The notes below the pieces were generated by a model that was not told the DNA's origin, made no database searches, and was given only the letters and a program-made list of their open reading frames with translations. A program made the position numbers and the translations under genes. Shown here piece by piece: positions 51,594 through 60,116 of a stretch of 64,000 nt of DNA. Within the stretch, counting starts at the first letter, position 1. Each line of letters begins with the position of its first letter. The DNA comes from Intrasporangiaceae bacterium URHB0013 (GTDB lineage: Bacteria > Actinomycetota > Actinomycetes > Actinomycetales > Dermatophilaceae). The stretch is from assembly GCA_000620545.1 (NCBI GenBank), contig JIBA01000014.1, positions 186,001 through 250,000 of the forward strand, read 5' to 3'.

Positions 51594-51958
51594 CAGCACA
51601 CCCCGCGCAGGTGCTCGAGCCGGGCCCGGCCCCGGCGCGGCCGCATGATCGAGATGACGTCGATGCGCAGCGCGAGACCGCGCGCGAGGTCGTCGTGGTC
51701 GTCGCGCCAGAGCCCGGCGAGCCGCCGCAGCCGGCGCTGCTTGGTCCACGTCACCGCCTCGAACGGTGCGCCGTAGGCCTCGGTGGTGCGGGTCTTCACC
51801 TCGCAGACGACGAGCTCACGGCCGTCGACCGCGACGACGTCGATCTCACCGCGGACGCACCGCCAGTTGCGGTCGAGGATCGTCAGGCCCTGGGCGAGCA
51901 GGTAGCGGCAGGCGAGACGTTCGCCGTAGTCGCCCAGGGCGCGGGTGGAGAGGTCCAT
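51593..51958 (-). CDS. YraN-family endonuclease-fold protein (UPF0102)
   Basis: A 121-residue protein of the Holliday-junction-resolvase-like nuclease superfamily. LSTRALGDYGERLACRYLLA holds the N-terminal Glu; DRNWRCVRGEIDVVAVDGRELVVCEVKTRT carries the Asp...Glu-x-Lys active site (GEID and CEVK). The family's role is unproven, though the link with comM and dprA suggests DNA uptake or repair. It overlaps comM by TGATG and lies downstream of DUF2469. The open frame continues further upstream; ATG 51958 gives the standard start. Confidence 0.88.
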   Translation of the reverse strand: MDLSTRALGDYGERLACRYLLAQGLTILDRNWRCVRGEIDVVAVDGRELVVCEVKTRTTEAYGAPFEAVTWTKQRRLRRLAGLWRDDHDDLARGLALRIDVISIMRPRRGRARLEHLRGVC

Positions 51959-52104
51959 GCAGACCACCCTCGCGGCACCGACGCGACGACGACACCGGCC
52001 AGCCCGAGGCTGTGGACGGCGCACGTCGCCCGCCGAGGGGTGTGGACAACGGGCGCGCGAGCATCCACGGACGTCGCGACCTCGCGGGTCGTGACGTCGA
52101 CGTC

Positions 52105-52144
52105 AGGACGTCAGGACCTCAGGACGTCAGGACCTCAGGACGTC
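52105..52144. repeat. five tandem 8-bp units AGGAC(G/C)TC
   Basis: AGGACGTC and AGGACCTC alternate: 52105, 52113, 52121, 52129, 52137, i.e. two and a half copies of a 16-mer, preceded by GACGTCGACGTC. The run ends inside the stop codon of the DUF2469 gene. Short-unit repeats like this change length by slippage. Confidence 0.85.
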
Positions 52145-52463
52145 AGGAGAAGTCGCCGCTCTCCGGGAGCTTGATGTCGGGCTTGGGCAGCTCCTCGACG
52201 TTGACGTCCTTGAACGTCACCACTCGCACGTTCTTGACGAAGCGCGCCGGCCGGTAGATGTCCCACACCCAGGCGTCGGCCATGGTCACGTCGAAGAAGA
52301 CCTCACCGCCGTCGGTGCGCACCTTCACGTCGACCGAGTTGGCGAGGTAGAAGCGGCGCTCCGTCTCGACGACATGGGTGAACAGGCCGACGACGTCGCG
52401 GTACTCCTTGTACAGCTGGAGCTCCATCTCGGTCTCGTACTTCTCGAGATCTTCCGAACTCAC
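52143..52463 (-). CDS. DUF2469-family protein
   Basis: A 106-residue acidic actinobacterial protein: SSEDLEKYETEMELQLYKEY, then FTHVVETERRFYLANSVDVK and DVTMADAWVWDIYRPARFVK. It always lies next to rnhB in this phylum. Function unknown. ATGA overlap with the rnhB stop. The last codons (ESGDFS and stop) run into the AGGACGTC repeat, so the C terminus may be variable between strains. Confidence 0.93.
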   Translation of the reverse strand: MSSEDLEKYETEMELQLYKEYRDVVGLFTHVVETERRFYLANSVDVKVRTDGGEVFFDVTMADAWVWDIYRPARFVKNVRVVTFKDVNVEELPKPDIKLPESGDFS

Positions 52464-53230
52464 CTGATCGCCGTCCCTGTCTGCTCTGCCGTGGTGGCCA
52501 CCGGAGCAAAGGTCTCCGTGCCCTCATTCAACACCTCGACCGGCGCATCCGAGTACACGCCGGGCAGGCGCCACGAGCGCCGGTGCAGCTCGCAGGGCCC
52601 GAGGCGGGCCAGCGCGTCCATGTGCTCGGGCGCGGAGTAGCCCTTGTTGAGCGACCACCCGTATGCCGGGTGGTCGGTCGAGAGGGCCACCATCATCTGG
52701 TCGCGCTCGACCTTGGCCAGCACGCTCGCCGCCGCGACCGAGGAGCACCTCATGTCGGCCTTGATCATGGTCGTCACGGGCGGCGTCCTCGGGCCGGAGT
52801 CGTCGGCGAAGGCGAAGAGCCCGATCTCGGTGGGGGCCGTCAACCAGTCGTGGTTCCCGTCGAGGATGACGAGGTCGGGAACGATGCCCAGACCATCGAG
52901 CGCCCGCAGCCCGGCCAGCCGCATCGCGCCCATGATGCCGATCTCGTCGATCTCGTCGGGGCTGGCGTGGCCGACCGCGTGGGCAACGGCCCACCGCTGG
53001 ATGCGCGGGACGAGCACCGTGCGGGCACGCTCCGTGAGCAGCTTGGAGTCCTTCACGCCGATCGGTGCCGAGCGCACGGTCTCGTCGATGACGACGACGC
53101 CGACGCTGACCGGACCGGCGAGCGCGCCACGCCCCACCTCGTCCATGCCGGCGAGCAGGCGGTGGCCCGAGCGCTGCAGGGCGCGCTCGACCCGCAGCGA
53201 CGGCTTCTTCGAGGGTGGTGGACCGGCCAT
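52460..53230 (-). CDS. rnhB: ribonuclease HII
   Basis: Removes ribonucleotides from DNA and RNA:DNA hybrids. 256 residues from ATG 53230. Catalytic Asp30-Glu31 are in LLAGMDEVGRGALAGPV; GVKDSKLLTERAR is the next motif; DLVILDGNHDWL holds another metal Asp; TMIKADMRCSSVAAASVLAKV and YGWSLNKGYSAPEHM complete the family pattern. The C-terminal 35 residues are a variable tail. It starts 18 bp after lepB. ATGA link to DUF2469. Confidence 0.95.
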   Translation of the reverse strand: MAGPPPSKKPSLRVERALQRSGHRLLAGMDEVGRGALAGPVSVGVVVIDETVRSAPIGVKDSKLLTERARTVLVPRIQRWAVAHAVGHASPDEIDEIGIMGAMRLAGLRALDGLGIVPDLVILDGNHDWLTAPTEIGLFAFADDSGPRTPPVTTMIKADMRCSSVAAASVLAKVERDQMMVALSTDHPAYGWSLNKGYSAPEHMDALARLGPCELHRRSWRLPGVYSDAPVEVLNEGTETFAPVATTAEQTGTAIR

Positions 53231-53247
53231 GGTGGTGCTCGCGCCGA

Positions 53248-54147
53248 TCAGCCCGCCGCGACCTTCGTCGCCGAGGCGCTGGGTTTGCCGCTCTGGCTGG
53301 GGTTGACCGTGGCCTTCTTCGTCGGCGTCGTCGACGGGGTGGTGGGTGTCGGTACCTGGGAGAAGGTGCGCTCGGGCACACCGAGCCACGTCACGTGCTC
53401 GATCGGCCACACGACGAAGAGCGCACGACCGACGATCTTGTCCATCGGCACGGACCCCGTCGCCCCCGTGCCGTCGTCGTGCCAGCGGCTGTCGGAGGAG
53501 TCGGAGCGGTGGTCGCCCATGACCCAGACGCGGCCGGCCGGGACGGTGATGTCGAACTTCTTGCCCTCGCTGGGATAGTCGCCCGGCTTGATGTAGGGCT
53601 CGGTGATCTCGACGCCGTTGACCTTGAGGTTGCCGGTGTCACCGTCGGCCTGGACGTGGTCGCCGGGCAGGCCGATGACGCGCTTGATGAGGTGGTTCTC
53701 CGAGTCCTCCGGCAGCAGGCCGACGAAGACGAGGGTGTCGTGGAAGGGCCCACCGACGTTGCTGCGCTGGGTGCCCAGGTCGCCGAGCCATGGGCTGGGC
53801 ACGCCCGGGTCCTCGAAGACGACGACGTCGCCGCGCTTGAGGTCGAAGGGGCCGGGCGTCAGCTTGCTGACGATGACGCGGTCGTCCTTGACGAGGGTGT
53901 TCTCCATCGAGCCCGATGGGATGTAGAAGGCCTGGAAGAGCCACGTCTTGACCACGAAGGAGAGCGCCATCGCGAGGACGACGACGATGACGAGCTCCTT
54001 GATGCCGGCGAAGATCGTCGCGCCGACCCCACGCGGTTCGTCGTCGTAGTCGTCGTCCAGGGTGTCGACGTCGAGGTCGCCGTCGGTGTCGTCAGCGCTG
54101 CGCCCGGGCATCGGGTCCTCGGGGCGTCCGGCGTACTGCGACATCAC
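53248..54147 (-). CDS. lepB: type I signal peptidase, first of a tandem pair (downstream copy)
   Basis: Cleaves signal peptides at the outer face of the membrane. 299 residues: an acidic N tail (TDGDLDVDTLDDDYDDEPRG), one membrane helix, catalytic Ser80 in FYIPSGSMENTLVKDDRVIV, Lys in LIKRVIGLPGDHVQ and the box GRVWVMGDHRSDSSDSR. The tail after PIEHVTWLG is a Ser/Thr/Lys/Pro-rich extension of about 45 residues that is unusual for LepB. The start overlaps the upstream paralogue by ATGA. Two start codons (54147, 54144) are adjacent. Confidence 0.94.
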   Translation of the reverse strand: MMSQYAGRPEDPMPGRSADDTDGDLDVDTLDDDYDDEPRGVGATIFAGIKELVIVVVLAMALSFVVKTWLFQAFYIPSGSMENTLVKDDRVIVSKLTPGPFDLKRGDVVVFEDPGVPSPWLGDLGTQRSNVGGPFHDTLVFVGLLPEDSENHLIKRVIGLPGDHVQADGDTGNLKVNGVEITEPYIKPGDYPSEGKKFDITVPAGRVWVMGDHRSDSSDSRWHDDGTGATGSVPMDKIVGRALFVVWPIEHVTWLGVPERTFSQVPTPTTPSTTPTKKATVNPSQSGKPSASATKVAAG

Positions 54148-54935
54148 TCACCATTTCGTGGGACGGAGGCAATTTGTCCTTGGTCGACCGATCCGAGCCG
54201 ACCGAGCGGCCAGTATCGCACCCAAACCTTGCCGACGATGTCGTCCCCCGGCACCATGCCGCCGCCCGGGTCGCCGAGGTGCGCTCGCGAGTCGGCGGAC
54301 GAGCCGCGGTTGTCGCCCATGACCCAGAACCGGTCCGCTGGGACCGTCACGTCGAAGGTCGTGGCGCTCGGTTGCTGCCCTGCTGCGACGTAGGGCTCGG
54401 TCACGGGCACCCCGTTGACCTCGAGCCGTCCGTCGGAGGCGCAGCAGCGGACGTGGTCGCCCGGCAGACCGATGACGCGCTTGACGTAGTCGGTGGGCTG
54501 GCCCTTGCCGGCCAGGCTCTCGACGGCCTCGACGAGGGTCTGCAGGATGCCGCGTTCGGGGACGCGGAGGTTGAAGGCCTGCGACGCGTCGAAGACGACG
54601 ATGTCGCCGCGGTGGAGGTCGGCGGGCGCGGTGGTGCGACCGACGAGGATGCGGTCCCCGACGAGCAACGTGTCCTCCATCGACTCGCTCGGGATCCCGA
54701 ACGGCGTGACGAGGAAGGCCCGGACGACGACGATCGCGAGCAGCAGCACCGCGGGACCGAGCAGCCACCGGTGGCGGCGTGCGGCGGCATACGCGGTGTC
54801 GGTGCCCCGGGCATGCTCGGCGCCGGCCCCGTCGGCCCGCGCCGGATCGGACTGCCCCGGGCGCGACGAAGGCGCGGTCGACCCCGGCTCTGGGGTGGTC
54901 CCGGAAGTCTCCGGGACGGCCCGCTCGGGGTCCAC
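54144..54935 (-). CDS. lepB: type I signal peptidase, second of a tandem pair (upstream copy)
   Basis: A paralogous signal peptidase of 263 residues. A Pro/Ser/Ala-rich head precedes one membrane helix (LLGPAVLLLAIVVVRAFLVT). Catalytic Ser85 is in FGIPSESMEDTLLVGDRILV, Lys in DYVKRVIGLPGDHVRC, and RFWVMGDNRGSSADSR is the box E equivalent. An extra Cys pair (RCCASDG) sits in the domain near the Lys motif. The copies differ around the active site (SESME against SGSME), so they may share out substrates. It lies 42 bp after rplS and is coupled to the next lepB. Confidence 0.94.
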   Translation of the reverse strand: MDPERAVPETSGTTPEPGSTAPSSRPGQSDPARADGAGAEHARGTDTAYAAARRHRWLLGPAVLLLAIVVVRAFLVTPFGIPSESMEDTLLVGDRILVGRTTAPADLHRGDIVVFDASQAFNLRVPERGILQTLVEAVESLAGKGQPTDYVKRVIGLPGDHVRCCASDGRLEVNGVPVTEPYVAAGQQPSATTFDVTVPADRFWVMGDNRGSSADSRAHLGDPGGGMVPGDDIVGKVWVRYWPLGRLGSVDQGQIASVPRNGE

Positions 54936-54977
54936 CGCGCCTCGCGTACCTAGACGGACGGCTGCGTCAGCAGGTCG

Positions 54978-55352
54978 TCAGCTCTTCGCGCCGGTCTTGG
55001 CCGGGATGCTGTCGCGCTTCTCGCGGATCTTGGCGGCCTTGCCGCGCAGACCACGGAGGTAGTAGAGCTTCGCGCGACGGACGTCGCCGCGGGTCACGAC
55101 CTCGATCTTGTCGATGACCGGGGTGTGCACCGGGAAGGTGCGCTCGACGCCGACACCGAAGGAGATCTTGCGGACCGTGAAGGTCTCGCCGATGCCACCG
55201 CCGTGACGGCGGATGACGACGCCCTGGAACACCTGGACGCGCGAGCGCGTGCCCTCGATGACCTTGACGTGGACCTTCAGGGTGTCGCCGGCGCGGAACT
55301 CGGGAACGTCCGAGCGCAGCGATGCGGCGTTGATCTCGTCAAACGTGTGCAT
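54978..55352 (-). CDS. rplS: 50S ribosomal protein L19
   Basis: Ribosomal protein at the 30S-50S interface. 124 residues: [59 protein letters not shown] and [19 protein letters not shown] are all standard. ATG 55352 gives the usual start; the frame stays open upstream as a shadow. In most genomes rplS follows trmD directly. Here a divergently oriented fetB-type gene lies between, so rplS must have its own promoter in 55353-55572. Confidence 0.97.
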   Translation of the reverse strand: MHTFDEINAASLRSDVPEFRAGDTLKVHVKVIEGTRSRVQVFQGVVIRRHGGGIGETFTVRKISFGVGVERTFPVHTPVIDKIEVVTRGDVRRAKLYYLRGLRGKAAKIREKRDSIPAKTGAKS

Positions 55353-55560
55353 GATGCTTCGCTTTCCTGGGTGCCACAGGCCACTCGTCACAAAGGTGTG
55401 GGTCGCGTCCATCGGGCCGCGTCGAGTCACCGGTGGAGCTCGGTGGTGACCCGACTCCCCCTGTGGCAGGGGCCGTCGTGTGCCGGACGCAAGGAGCAAG
55501 TCTGCCAGAGCACGCGGCATACCTGAAATCGGCGACCGCGGACGGAACCCGCCGGTGCCC

Positions 55561-55566
55561 TAGCGT
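55561..55566 (+). promoter_or_regulatory. -10 hexamer (TAGCGT) of the fetB-type gene
   Basis: TAGCGT, six bases, then GTG 55573: leaderless spacing. The copy CGGCATACC at 55515-55523 lies just upstream. Confidence 0.5.
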
Positions 55567-55572
55567 GGGCTC

Positions 55573-56331
55573 GTGGACGTCTCCCCCGGCTGGCCCGTGG
55601 CCACGTGCCTCGTCATCCTCCTCGCCGTGACCGTCGTCGCCAACCGCCTCGGCGGCATCGGTCTCGGTCGGCAGTCGGTGGTCGCGGGTGCCAGGGCGGT
55701 CGCGCAGCTCTCGCTGGTCGCGCTCGTCATCACGGCGGTGGTCGGCTCGCTCTGGCTCTCGTTCGGCGCGGTGCTCCTCATGTTCGCGATGGCGGTCGCG
55801 ACGACCTCGAAGCGCGTCGACGCCCCGCGCACCTGGCCGTGGGCCGCAGGTGCCATGGCGTGCGGCGTCGTCCCCGTCGTGGCGATCGTGCTGGCCACCG
55901 GGTCGGTCCCGCTGACGGGGGTCGCGGTGATCCCGATCGCGGGCATCGTCATCGGCAACACCATGACCGTGCACACGCTCGTGGGGCGCCGCACCTTCGC
56001 GGCGCTCCGTGAGGAGCACGGGCAGTACGAGGCGTCGCTGTCGTTGGGGCTCACCTCGAGCCAGGCCATCGACGAGATCATCAGCCGCCGGGTCCCCGAG
56101 GGGATGCTCCCGAGCCTCGACCAGGTCCGCACGTCCGGCGTCGTCACCCTGCCCGGCGCCTTCATCGGCGTCATGCTGGGCGGCGGGAGCGCCGTGCAGG
56201 CGGCGACGGCGCAGGTGCTCGTCCTCTTCGCCATCATGGCGACGCAGTCGATCACCGCCGGCGTGCAGGCGGCGCTGATCCGCCGTCGCCTCCTGCTCCC
56301 GGCCGACCTCGGCGCCGCACTCGTGTCCTGA
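55573..56331 (+). CDS. fetB: FetB/YbbM-family ABC permease, orphan
   Basis: A 252-residue UPF0014 permease with about seven membrane segments. Typical are RQSVVAGARAVAQLSLVALV, GIVIGNTMTVHTLVGRRTFA and QVRTSGVVTLPGAFIGVMLG GG-type segments; QYEASLSLGLTSSQAIDEII is the cytoplasmic coupling loop. In E. coli FetAB exports iron and protects from peroxide. No FetA ATPase lies next to it in this window. It is inserted on the opposite strand between trmD and rplS. GTG 55573 is supported by TAGCGT 6 nt upstream. Confidence 0.85.
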   Translation: MDVSPGWPVATCLVILLAVTVVANRLGGIGLGRQSVVAGARAVAQLSLVALVITAVVGSLWLSFGAVLLMFAMAVATTSKRVDAPRTWPWAAGAMACGVVPVVAIVLATGSVPLTGVAVIPIAGIVIGNTMTVHTLVGRRTFAALREEHGQYEASLSLGLTSSQAIDEIISRRVPEGMLPSLDQVRTSGVVTLPGAFIGVMLGGGSAVQAATAQVLVLFAIMATQSITAGVQAALIRRRLLLPADLGAALVS

Positions 56332-56345
56332 GACCACGGCCGCCG

Positions 56346-57560
56346 TCAGCCGCGGCGGCGCTTGACGAGCGTGACCGCGCCAGGGATGGGCGCGGGCACG
56401 TCGACGAGGCGGTAGCCCGCCTTCTTGTACATCCGCAGGTTGTCGGCGCTGCGCGCGCCGGTGTTGAGGGTGAACGTGCGTATGCCGTCCGGTGCCGTCG
56501 ACTCGGCATGCTCGAGCAGGCGGCGGCCCAGTCCCCGACCCTGCAGGTCCGGGGCGACGCACAGGCGCCCGATGAACCAGTCGTCGCCGTCGGGCTCAGT
56601 GCGGACCGTGCGCACGGCGCCGACGAGTCGGCCGCCGCTCCGGGCGACCCAGGTCTGCGTCGTCTCGAGGCTCTCCCGGACGTCATCGAGGCTCTCGTGC
56701 AGAGCCGGGATGTCGAGCGTGTCGTTGGCGACGGCCTCCTGCACCCAGCACGCCCGCATGAGCAGTGCGAGCTCCGGGACGTCAGCCGGCGTTGCCGCGG
56801 TGATCTCGACGTCCGTCCCGTCGACGCCGTGCGAGGCGTGGAGCAGGTCGGGCCGGCGCGCTGCGGTGCGGGCGCGTCGCTGCTCGTGGCGCCAGGCGGC
56901 GATGGCGCCGTGGTTTCCCGAGAGCAGCACCGGCGGGACCTCGCGACCGTTCCAGGATGCCGGCTTGGTGTAGATGGGGTACTCGAGCAGGCCGTCCTCG
57001 TGGGACTCCTCGACGAGAGACTCCGCGTTGCCGATGACACCCGGCACGAGCCGGCCGACGGCCTCGACCATGGCGAGCACCGCGACCTCGCCGCCGTTGA
57101 GGACGTAGTCGCCGAGGCTGACGACCGACACCTCCAGGCCGAGGTCCTCGCGGGCATGGTCGTAGACGCGCTCGTCGATCCCCTCGTAGCGTCCGCACGC
57201 GAACGCGAGCCACGGTTCGCGCGCGAGCTCGCGCGCGAGCGTCTGCGTGAACCGTTGTCCGCCCGGCCCGGGCACGATGAGGCGCGGCTTCGCCCCGGAG
57301 TGGCCCTGTGCGACAACGTGATCGAGGGCCTCGGACCACGGTTGCGGCTTCATGACCATGCCCGCTCCGCCGCCGTAGGGGGTGTCGTCGACGGTCCGGT
57401 GGCGGTCGTGCGTGAAGTCGCGCAGGTCGTGGACACGCACGTCGAGCAGGCCGTCCGCGCGGGCCTTGCCGATGAGCGACAGGTCGAGCGGCGAGAGGTA
57501 GTCCGGGAAGATCGAGACGACGTCGACACGCATGGCCGGACGGGGGTCGGGCACGGTCAC
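56346..57560 (-). CDS. trmD: tRNA (guanine37-N1)-methyltransferase fused to a GNAT domain
   Basis: A 404-residue fusion. Residues about 10-240 are TrmD, a trefoil-knot SPOUT enzyme: [60 protein letters not shown] and [20 protein letters not shown]. Normal TrmD also has a C-terminal helical domain for tRNA; its start ([27 protein letters not shown]-type) is present. From about 252 to 402 a GNAT acetyltransferase follows ([52 protein letters not shown]). GTG 57560 overlaps the rimM stop; ATG 57533 is the alternative. The acetyl acceptor is unknown. Confidence 0.92.
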   Translation of the reverse strand: MTVPDPRPAMRVDVVSIFPDYLSPLDLSLIGKARADGLLDVRVHDLRDFTHDRHRTVDDTPYGGGAGMVMKPQPWSEALDHVVAQGHSGAKPRLIVPGPGGQRFTQTLARELAREPWLAFACGRYEGIDERVYDHAREDLGLEVSVVSLGDYVLNGGEVAVLAMVEAVGRLVPGVIGNAESLVEESHEDGLLEYPIYTKPASWNGREVPPVLLSGNHGAIAAWRHEQRRARTAARRPDLLHASHGVDGTDVEITAATPADVPELALLMRACWVQEAVANDTLDIPALHESLDDVRESLETTQTWVARSGGRLVGAVRTVRTEPDGDDWFIGRLCVAPDLQGRGLGRRLLEHAESTAPDGIRTFTLNTGARSADNLRMYKKAGYRLVDVPAPIPGAVTLVKRRRG

Positions 57561-58084
57561 TCGGTGCCCTCGCGGTAGAGGTCGAACAGCCCGGGCGGAG
57601 GGTCGACGACGACGTGGTCCTCCGCGACGGTGGGCACGAGGCGCCGGACGAACGGGACGTAGGCCGTGACGCCGTCGGTGAGCGTGATGACGAGGCGATC
57701 CTGCGCCGGGCCGATCTCGAGGCCGGTCACCGTGCCCACCCGCTCGCCGTTCGGGTCGCGCACCTCGAGCCCGACGAGGTCCTCCTCGTAGAAGGCGTCG
57801 TCCTCGACCTGGGGGTTGGACTCGGGCAGCACGAGCCGCGTACCGCGCAGGCCCTCGGCGCCCGTGCGGTCGGGGATCTCCTCGAAGGTGATGAGCCAGG
57901 TCCCGCGGTGCACCCGGGTGGACGCGATGGTCAGGGCGGTGGGCACCCCGGACCCGGGCTCCGCCTCGGTGGCGATGACGGTGCCGACGGCGAACCGGGT
58001 CTCCGGGTCGTCAGTGTGCAGCTGGACGGTCACCTCGCCACGGAGGCCGTGGGGCTTGCCGATGCGGGCGAGGACGACGTTCAT
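57557..58084 (-). CDS. rimM: 16S rRNA-processing protein RimM
   Basis: 30S maturation factor that binds S19. 175 residues: [20 protein letters not shown] begins the N barrel ([10 protein letters not shown] motif); [20 protein letters not shown] closes it; the PRC barrel follows with [20 protein letters not shown] and [20 protein letters not shown]. Overlaps trmD by GTGA. It follows the KH gene after 129 bp that contain a strong stem-loop, so part of its expression may pass through an attenuator. Confidence 0.95.
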   Translation of the reverse strand: MNVVLARIGKPHGLRGEVTVQLHTDDPETRFAVGTVIATEAEPGSGVPTALTIASTRVHRGTWLITFEEIPDRTGAEGLRGTRLVLPESNPQVEDDAFYEEDLVGLEVRDPNGERVGTVTGLEIGPAQDRLVITLTDGVTAYVPFVRRLVPTVAEDHVVVDPPPGLFDLYREGTE

Positions 58085-58149
58085 GGCCCGAATCCTCTCA
58101 GGTTTGGCGCCCCTGCGAGACCGGTCCCGGCGGGCCGGACGCGGGGACG

Positions 58150-58187
58150 CGAGAGGGGCGCCCCGGAGATCCGGGACGCCCCTCTCG
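58150..58187 (-). terminator. strong stem-loop between the KH gene and rimM
   Basis: CGAGAGGGGCG (58150-58160) pairs perfectly with CGCCCCTCTCG (58177-58187), and CCCGGA with TCCGGG inside. It follows the KH gene stop and precedes rimM on the same strand, so it either ends rpsP-KH transcripts or partly attenuates rimM-trmD. Confidence 0.75.
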
Positions 58188-58213
58188 GCGACTCGCGTGG
58201 GAGCCTTCAGCGC

Positions 58214-58456
58214 TCAGCGCGCGCGGTCGGTGTCGACGATGTCGACGCGCACGTTGTTGTTGCCCGCGAGGGCGCCGACGACGGTGCGCAGCGCGCTCGC
58301 CGTGCGGCCGGAGCGGCCGATGACGCGGCCGAGGTCGTCGGGGTGGACCCGGACCTCGAGCAGCTCCCCTCGACGCAGCTCCTTGCGCACCACGACGACG
58401 TCCTCGTCGTGGTCGACGATGCCCTTGACGAGGTGCTCGAGCGCCTCCTCGAGCAT
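58214..58456 (-). CDS. KH-domain RNA-binding protein (KhpA-like)
   Basis: An 80-residue single KH domain: EEALEHLVKGIVDHDEDVVV, then the GxxG-bearing VHPDDLGRVIGRSGRTASAL and RTVVGALAGNNNVRVDIVDT. It is the KhpA type that lies between rpsP and rimM in most Gram-positive bacteria and partners with KhpB in RNA metabolism and cell-size control. It starts 2 bp after the rpsP stop, so the two are coupled. Confidence 0.94.
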   Translation of the reverse strand: MLEEALEHLVKGIVDHDEDVVVVRKELRRGELLEVRVHPDDLGRVIGRSGRTASALRTVVGALAGNNNVRVDIVDTDRAR

Positions 58457-58458
58457 GC

Positions 58459-58953
58459 TCAGGACTCGCTCTTCTCGGAGGTGAGGTTGCGCTCGGCCTC
58501 GGCCTGCTCGGTGACCTGCTCCTCGACGACGTCCTCGACGGCCTCGGCGTCGACCGTGTCGGCCTTGGCCTCGGTCTTGGTCTCGGCCTTCTTGGCCGCC
58601 TTCTTGCGCGGCGTCGGGCCGTCCGTGCCGGTGTCGTTCTTGCCACCGGCGGCGGCGATGGCGGCCTCGTAGAGGTCCCTCTTCGGGGTCTTCGGCTCCT
58701 TGGTCTGGAGCCTGCCCTCGTCGACGATCTTGATGAGCGCCGCGACGGCCTCGGTCGGCTGCGCGCCCTGGCCCAGCCAGTAGTGGGCGCGCTCGATGTC
58801 GATGTCGATGAGCGACGGCTGCTCGGTGGGGTGGTACTTGCCGATCTCCTCGATGGCACGGCCGTCACGCTTGGTGCGCGAGTCCATGACGACGACGCGG
58901 TAGAACGGTGCACGGATCTTGCCCATGCGCTTCAGACGGATCTTGACAGCCAC
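58459..58953 (-). CDS. rpsP: 30S ribosomal protein S16 with charged tail
   Basis: Ribosomal protein S16, 164 residues. The core [56 protein letters not shown] and [17 protein letters not shown] is standard. After about residue 100 comes a Lys/Ala- then Glu-rich extension ([20 protein letters not shown]), which about doubles the usual 80-90 residues; such tails are frequent in actinobacteria. It starts GTG 58953. First gene of rpsP-KH(-rimM-trmD). Confidence 0.95.
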   Translation of the reverse strand: MAVKIRLKRMGKIRAPFYRVVVMDSRTKRDGRAIEEIGKYHPTEQPSLIDIDIERAHYWLGQGAQPTEAVAALIKIVDEGRLQTKEPKTPKRDLYEAAIAAAGGKNDTGTDGPTPRKKAAKKAETKTEAKADTVDAEAVEDVVEEQVTEQAEAERNLTSEKSES

Positions 58954-59144
58954 GGTGGCGGTCTCCTCAATCAGGTAGTGAGCGCGGCGAGACCGGCTGG
59001 GTTCAGCCGGGGTGCCGACGCTCGGTGTGTAGGCGTCCGGTCCAGCCGAGAGGGGGCCGGACGGGTACAGCCCTCCATTCTGCCAGACCCGCGGGGATGC
59101 TCTCGACACGGTCCTGGTCAGAGCGGCTTCTGGCGCCAGCGCCC

Positions 59145-60116
59145 TCAGGCGAAGGCCGCCCGGACCGCGAGGGCGCGGCGCACGACCTCCTGCTTGGAGA
59201 CGTCGGTGGCGCCCTCGAGGACGGGCACGCCGGAGGGCTCGAAACCGGCGCGGGCCAGACCCATTCGCAGCTCCGGCCCGGTGAGGCGGCACTCGACGAC
59301 GCCCCCGACCGGTGAGGCGCGGAGGAGCTCGAAGAGCATGGCGGTGCTCTCGACGACGGTCGAGGAGTAGAGCGGGACACCGAGCTCGGCCGCGACGGCC
59401 GCCGCCAGGCTCGTTCCACCGTAGGCCCCGTATCCGCCTGTGCCACCGGAACCGTTGACGACACAGGCGAGGCGCCGGTGCCCGTGCGGCCGATAGGGCA
59501 CGGCCGGCCAGTCCGTCGACAGCAACGTGAACCGTTCGTGGTCGCGCCAGTCCCGGCGTCCGTCGGGGCCGGGCAGGTGCAGGAAGTCGCGAGAAAAACC
59601 CTCGTGGACGAACCCGATCGACCGCACGAGCCCTGCGGACCGGTGGTTGGCCGGCTGGATGTTCGCCTCGACGCGGTGCAGTCCCATTCCCAGCGGCTGG
59701 TCGGCGAACACGAGGTCGAGCGTCAGGCGGAGCCCCTCGACGAAGAGGCCGCGGCCGGCATACGGGTCGTAGGAGTCGTAGCCCACGGTGGCGCTGCGGA
59801 ACGCGCCCTCGACGACGTTGGCGACGTTGATGCGGCCGACGAGCCCGTGCGATCCCTCGGGATCCAGCGCGTGGACCATGAACGTGCGGTAGGTCGGCGA
59901 CTGGTTGTCGAGCACGACCGGCAGGTTGTGCGCGTTGGGCACGGCGAACTCCGCGAGCCGCCGCTCCGAGAGCGTCACGGCTGCGGCATACGCCTCGACG
60001 TCCCGCGACGACGGGGGGCGGACCTCGACGCGCTCCCCCACGGCGGTGAACGGGGGCACGTCTGCCGGGGGCCCGAGCGGGCGGTCAGACGACAACGCGA
60101 CCTCGCAGCACGACAC
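59145..60116 (-). CDS. GNAT N-acetyltransferase with an extra C-terminal domain
   Basis: A protein of up to 323 residues. The RimJ/RimL-type GNAT domain (about 30-200) shows [58 protein letters not shown] and [23 protein letters not shown]-type elements. The C-terminal 110 residues ([39 protein letters not shown]) do not belong to GNAT and are unassigned. The start is uncertain: GTG 60116 overlaps the amidohydrolase by 32 bp; TTG 60095 and GTG 60041 are in-frame options. Substrate unknown. Confidence 0.75.
   Translation of the reverse strand: MSCCEVALSSDRPLGPPADVPPFTAVGERVEVRPPSSRDVEAYAAAVTLSERRLAEFAVPNAHNLPVVLDNQSPTYRTFMVHALDPEGSHGLVGRINVANVVEGAFRSATVGYDSYDPYAGRGLFVEGLRLTLDLVFADQPLGMGLHRVEANIQPANHRSAGLVRSIGFVHEGFSRDFLHLPGPDGRRDWRDHERFTLLSTDWPAVPYRPHGHRRLACVVNGSGGTGGYGAYGGTSLAAAVAAELGVPLYSSTVVESTAMLFELLRASPVGGVVECRLTGPELRMGLARAGFEPSGVPVLEGATDVSKQEVVRRALAVRAAFA

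Noticed and set aside
52105-52144. CRISPR array
   Set aside because: Units are 8 bp with no spacers and no cas genes.
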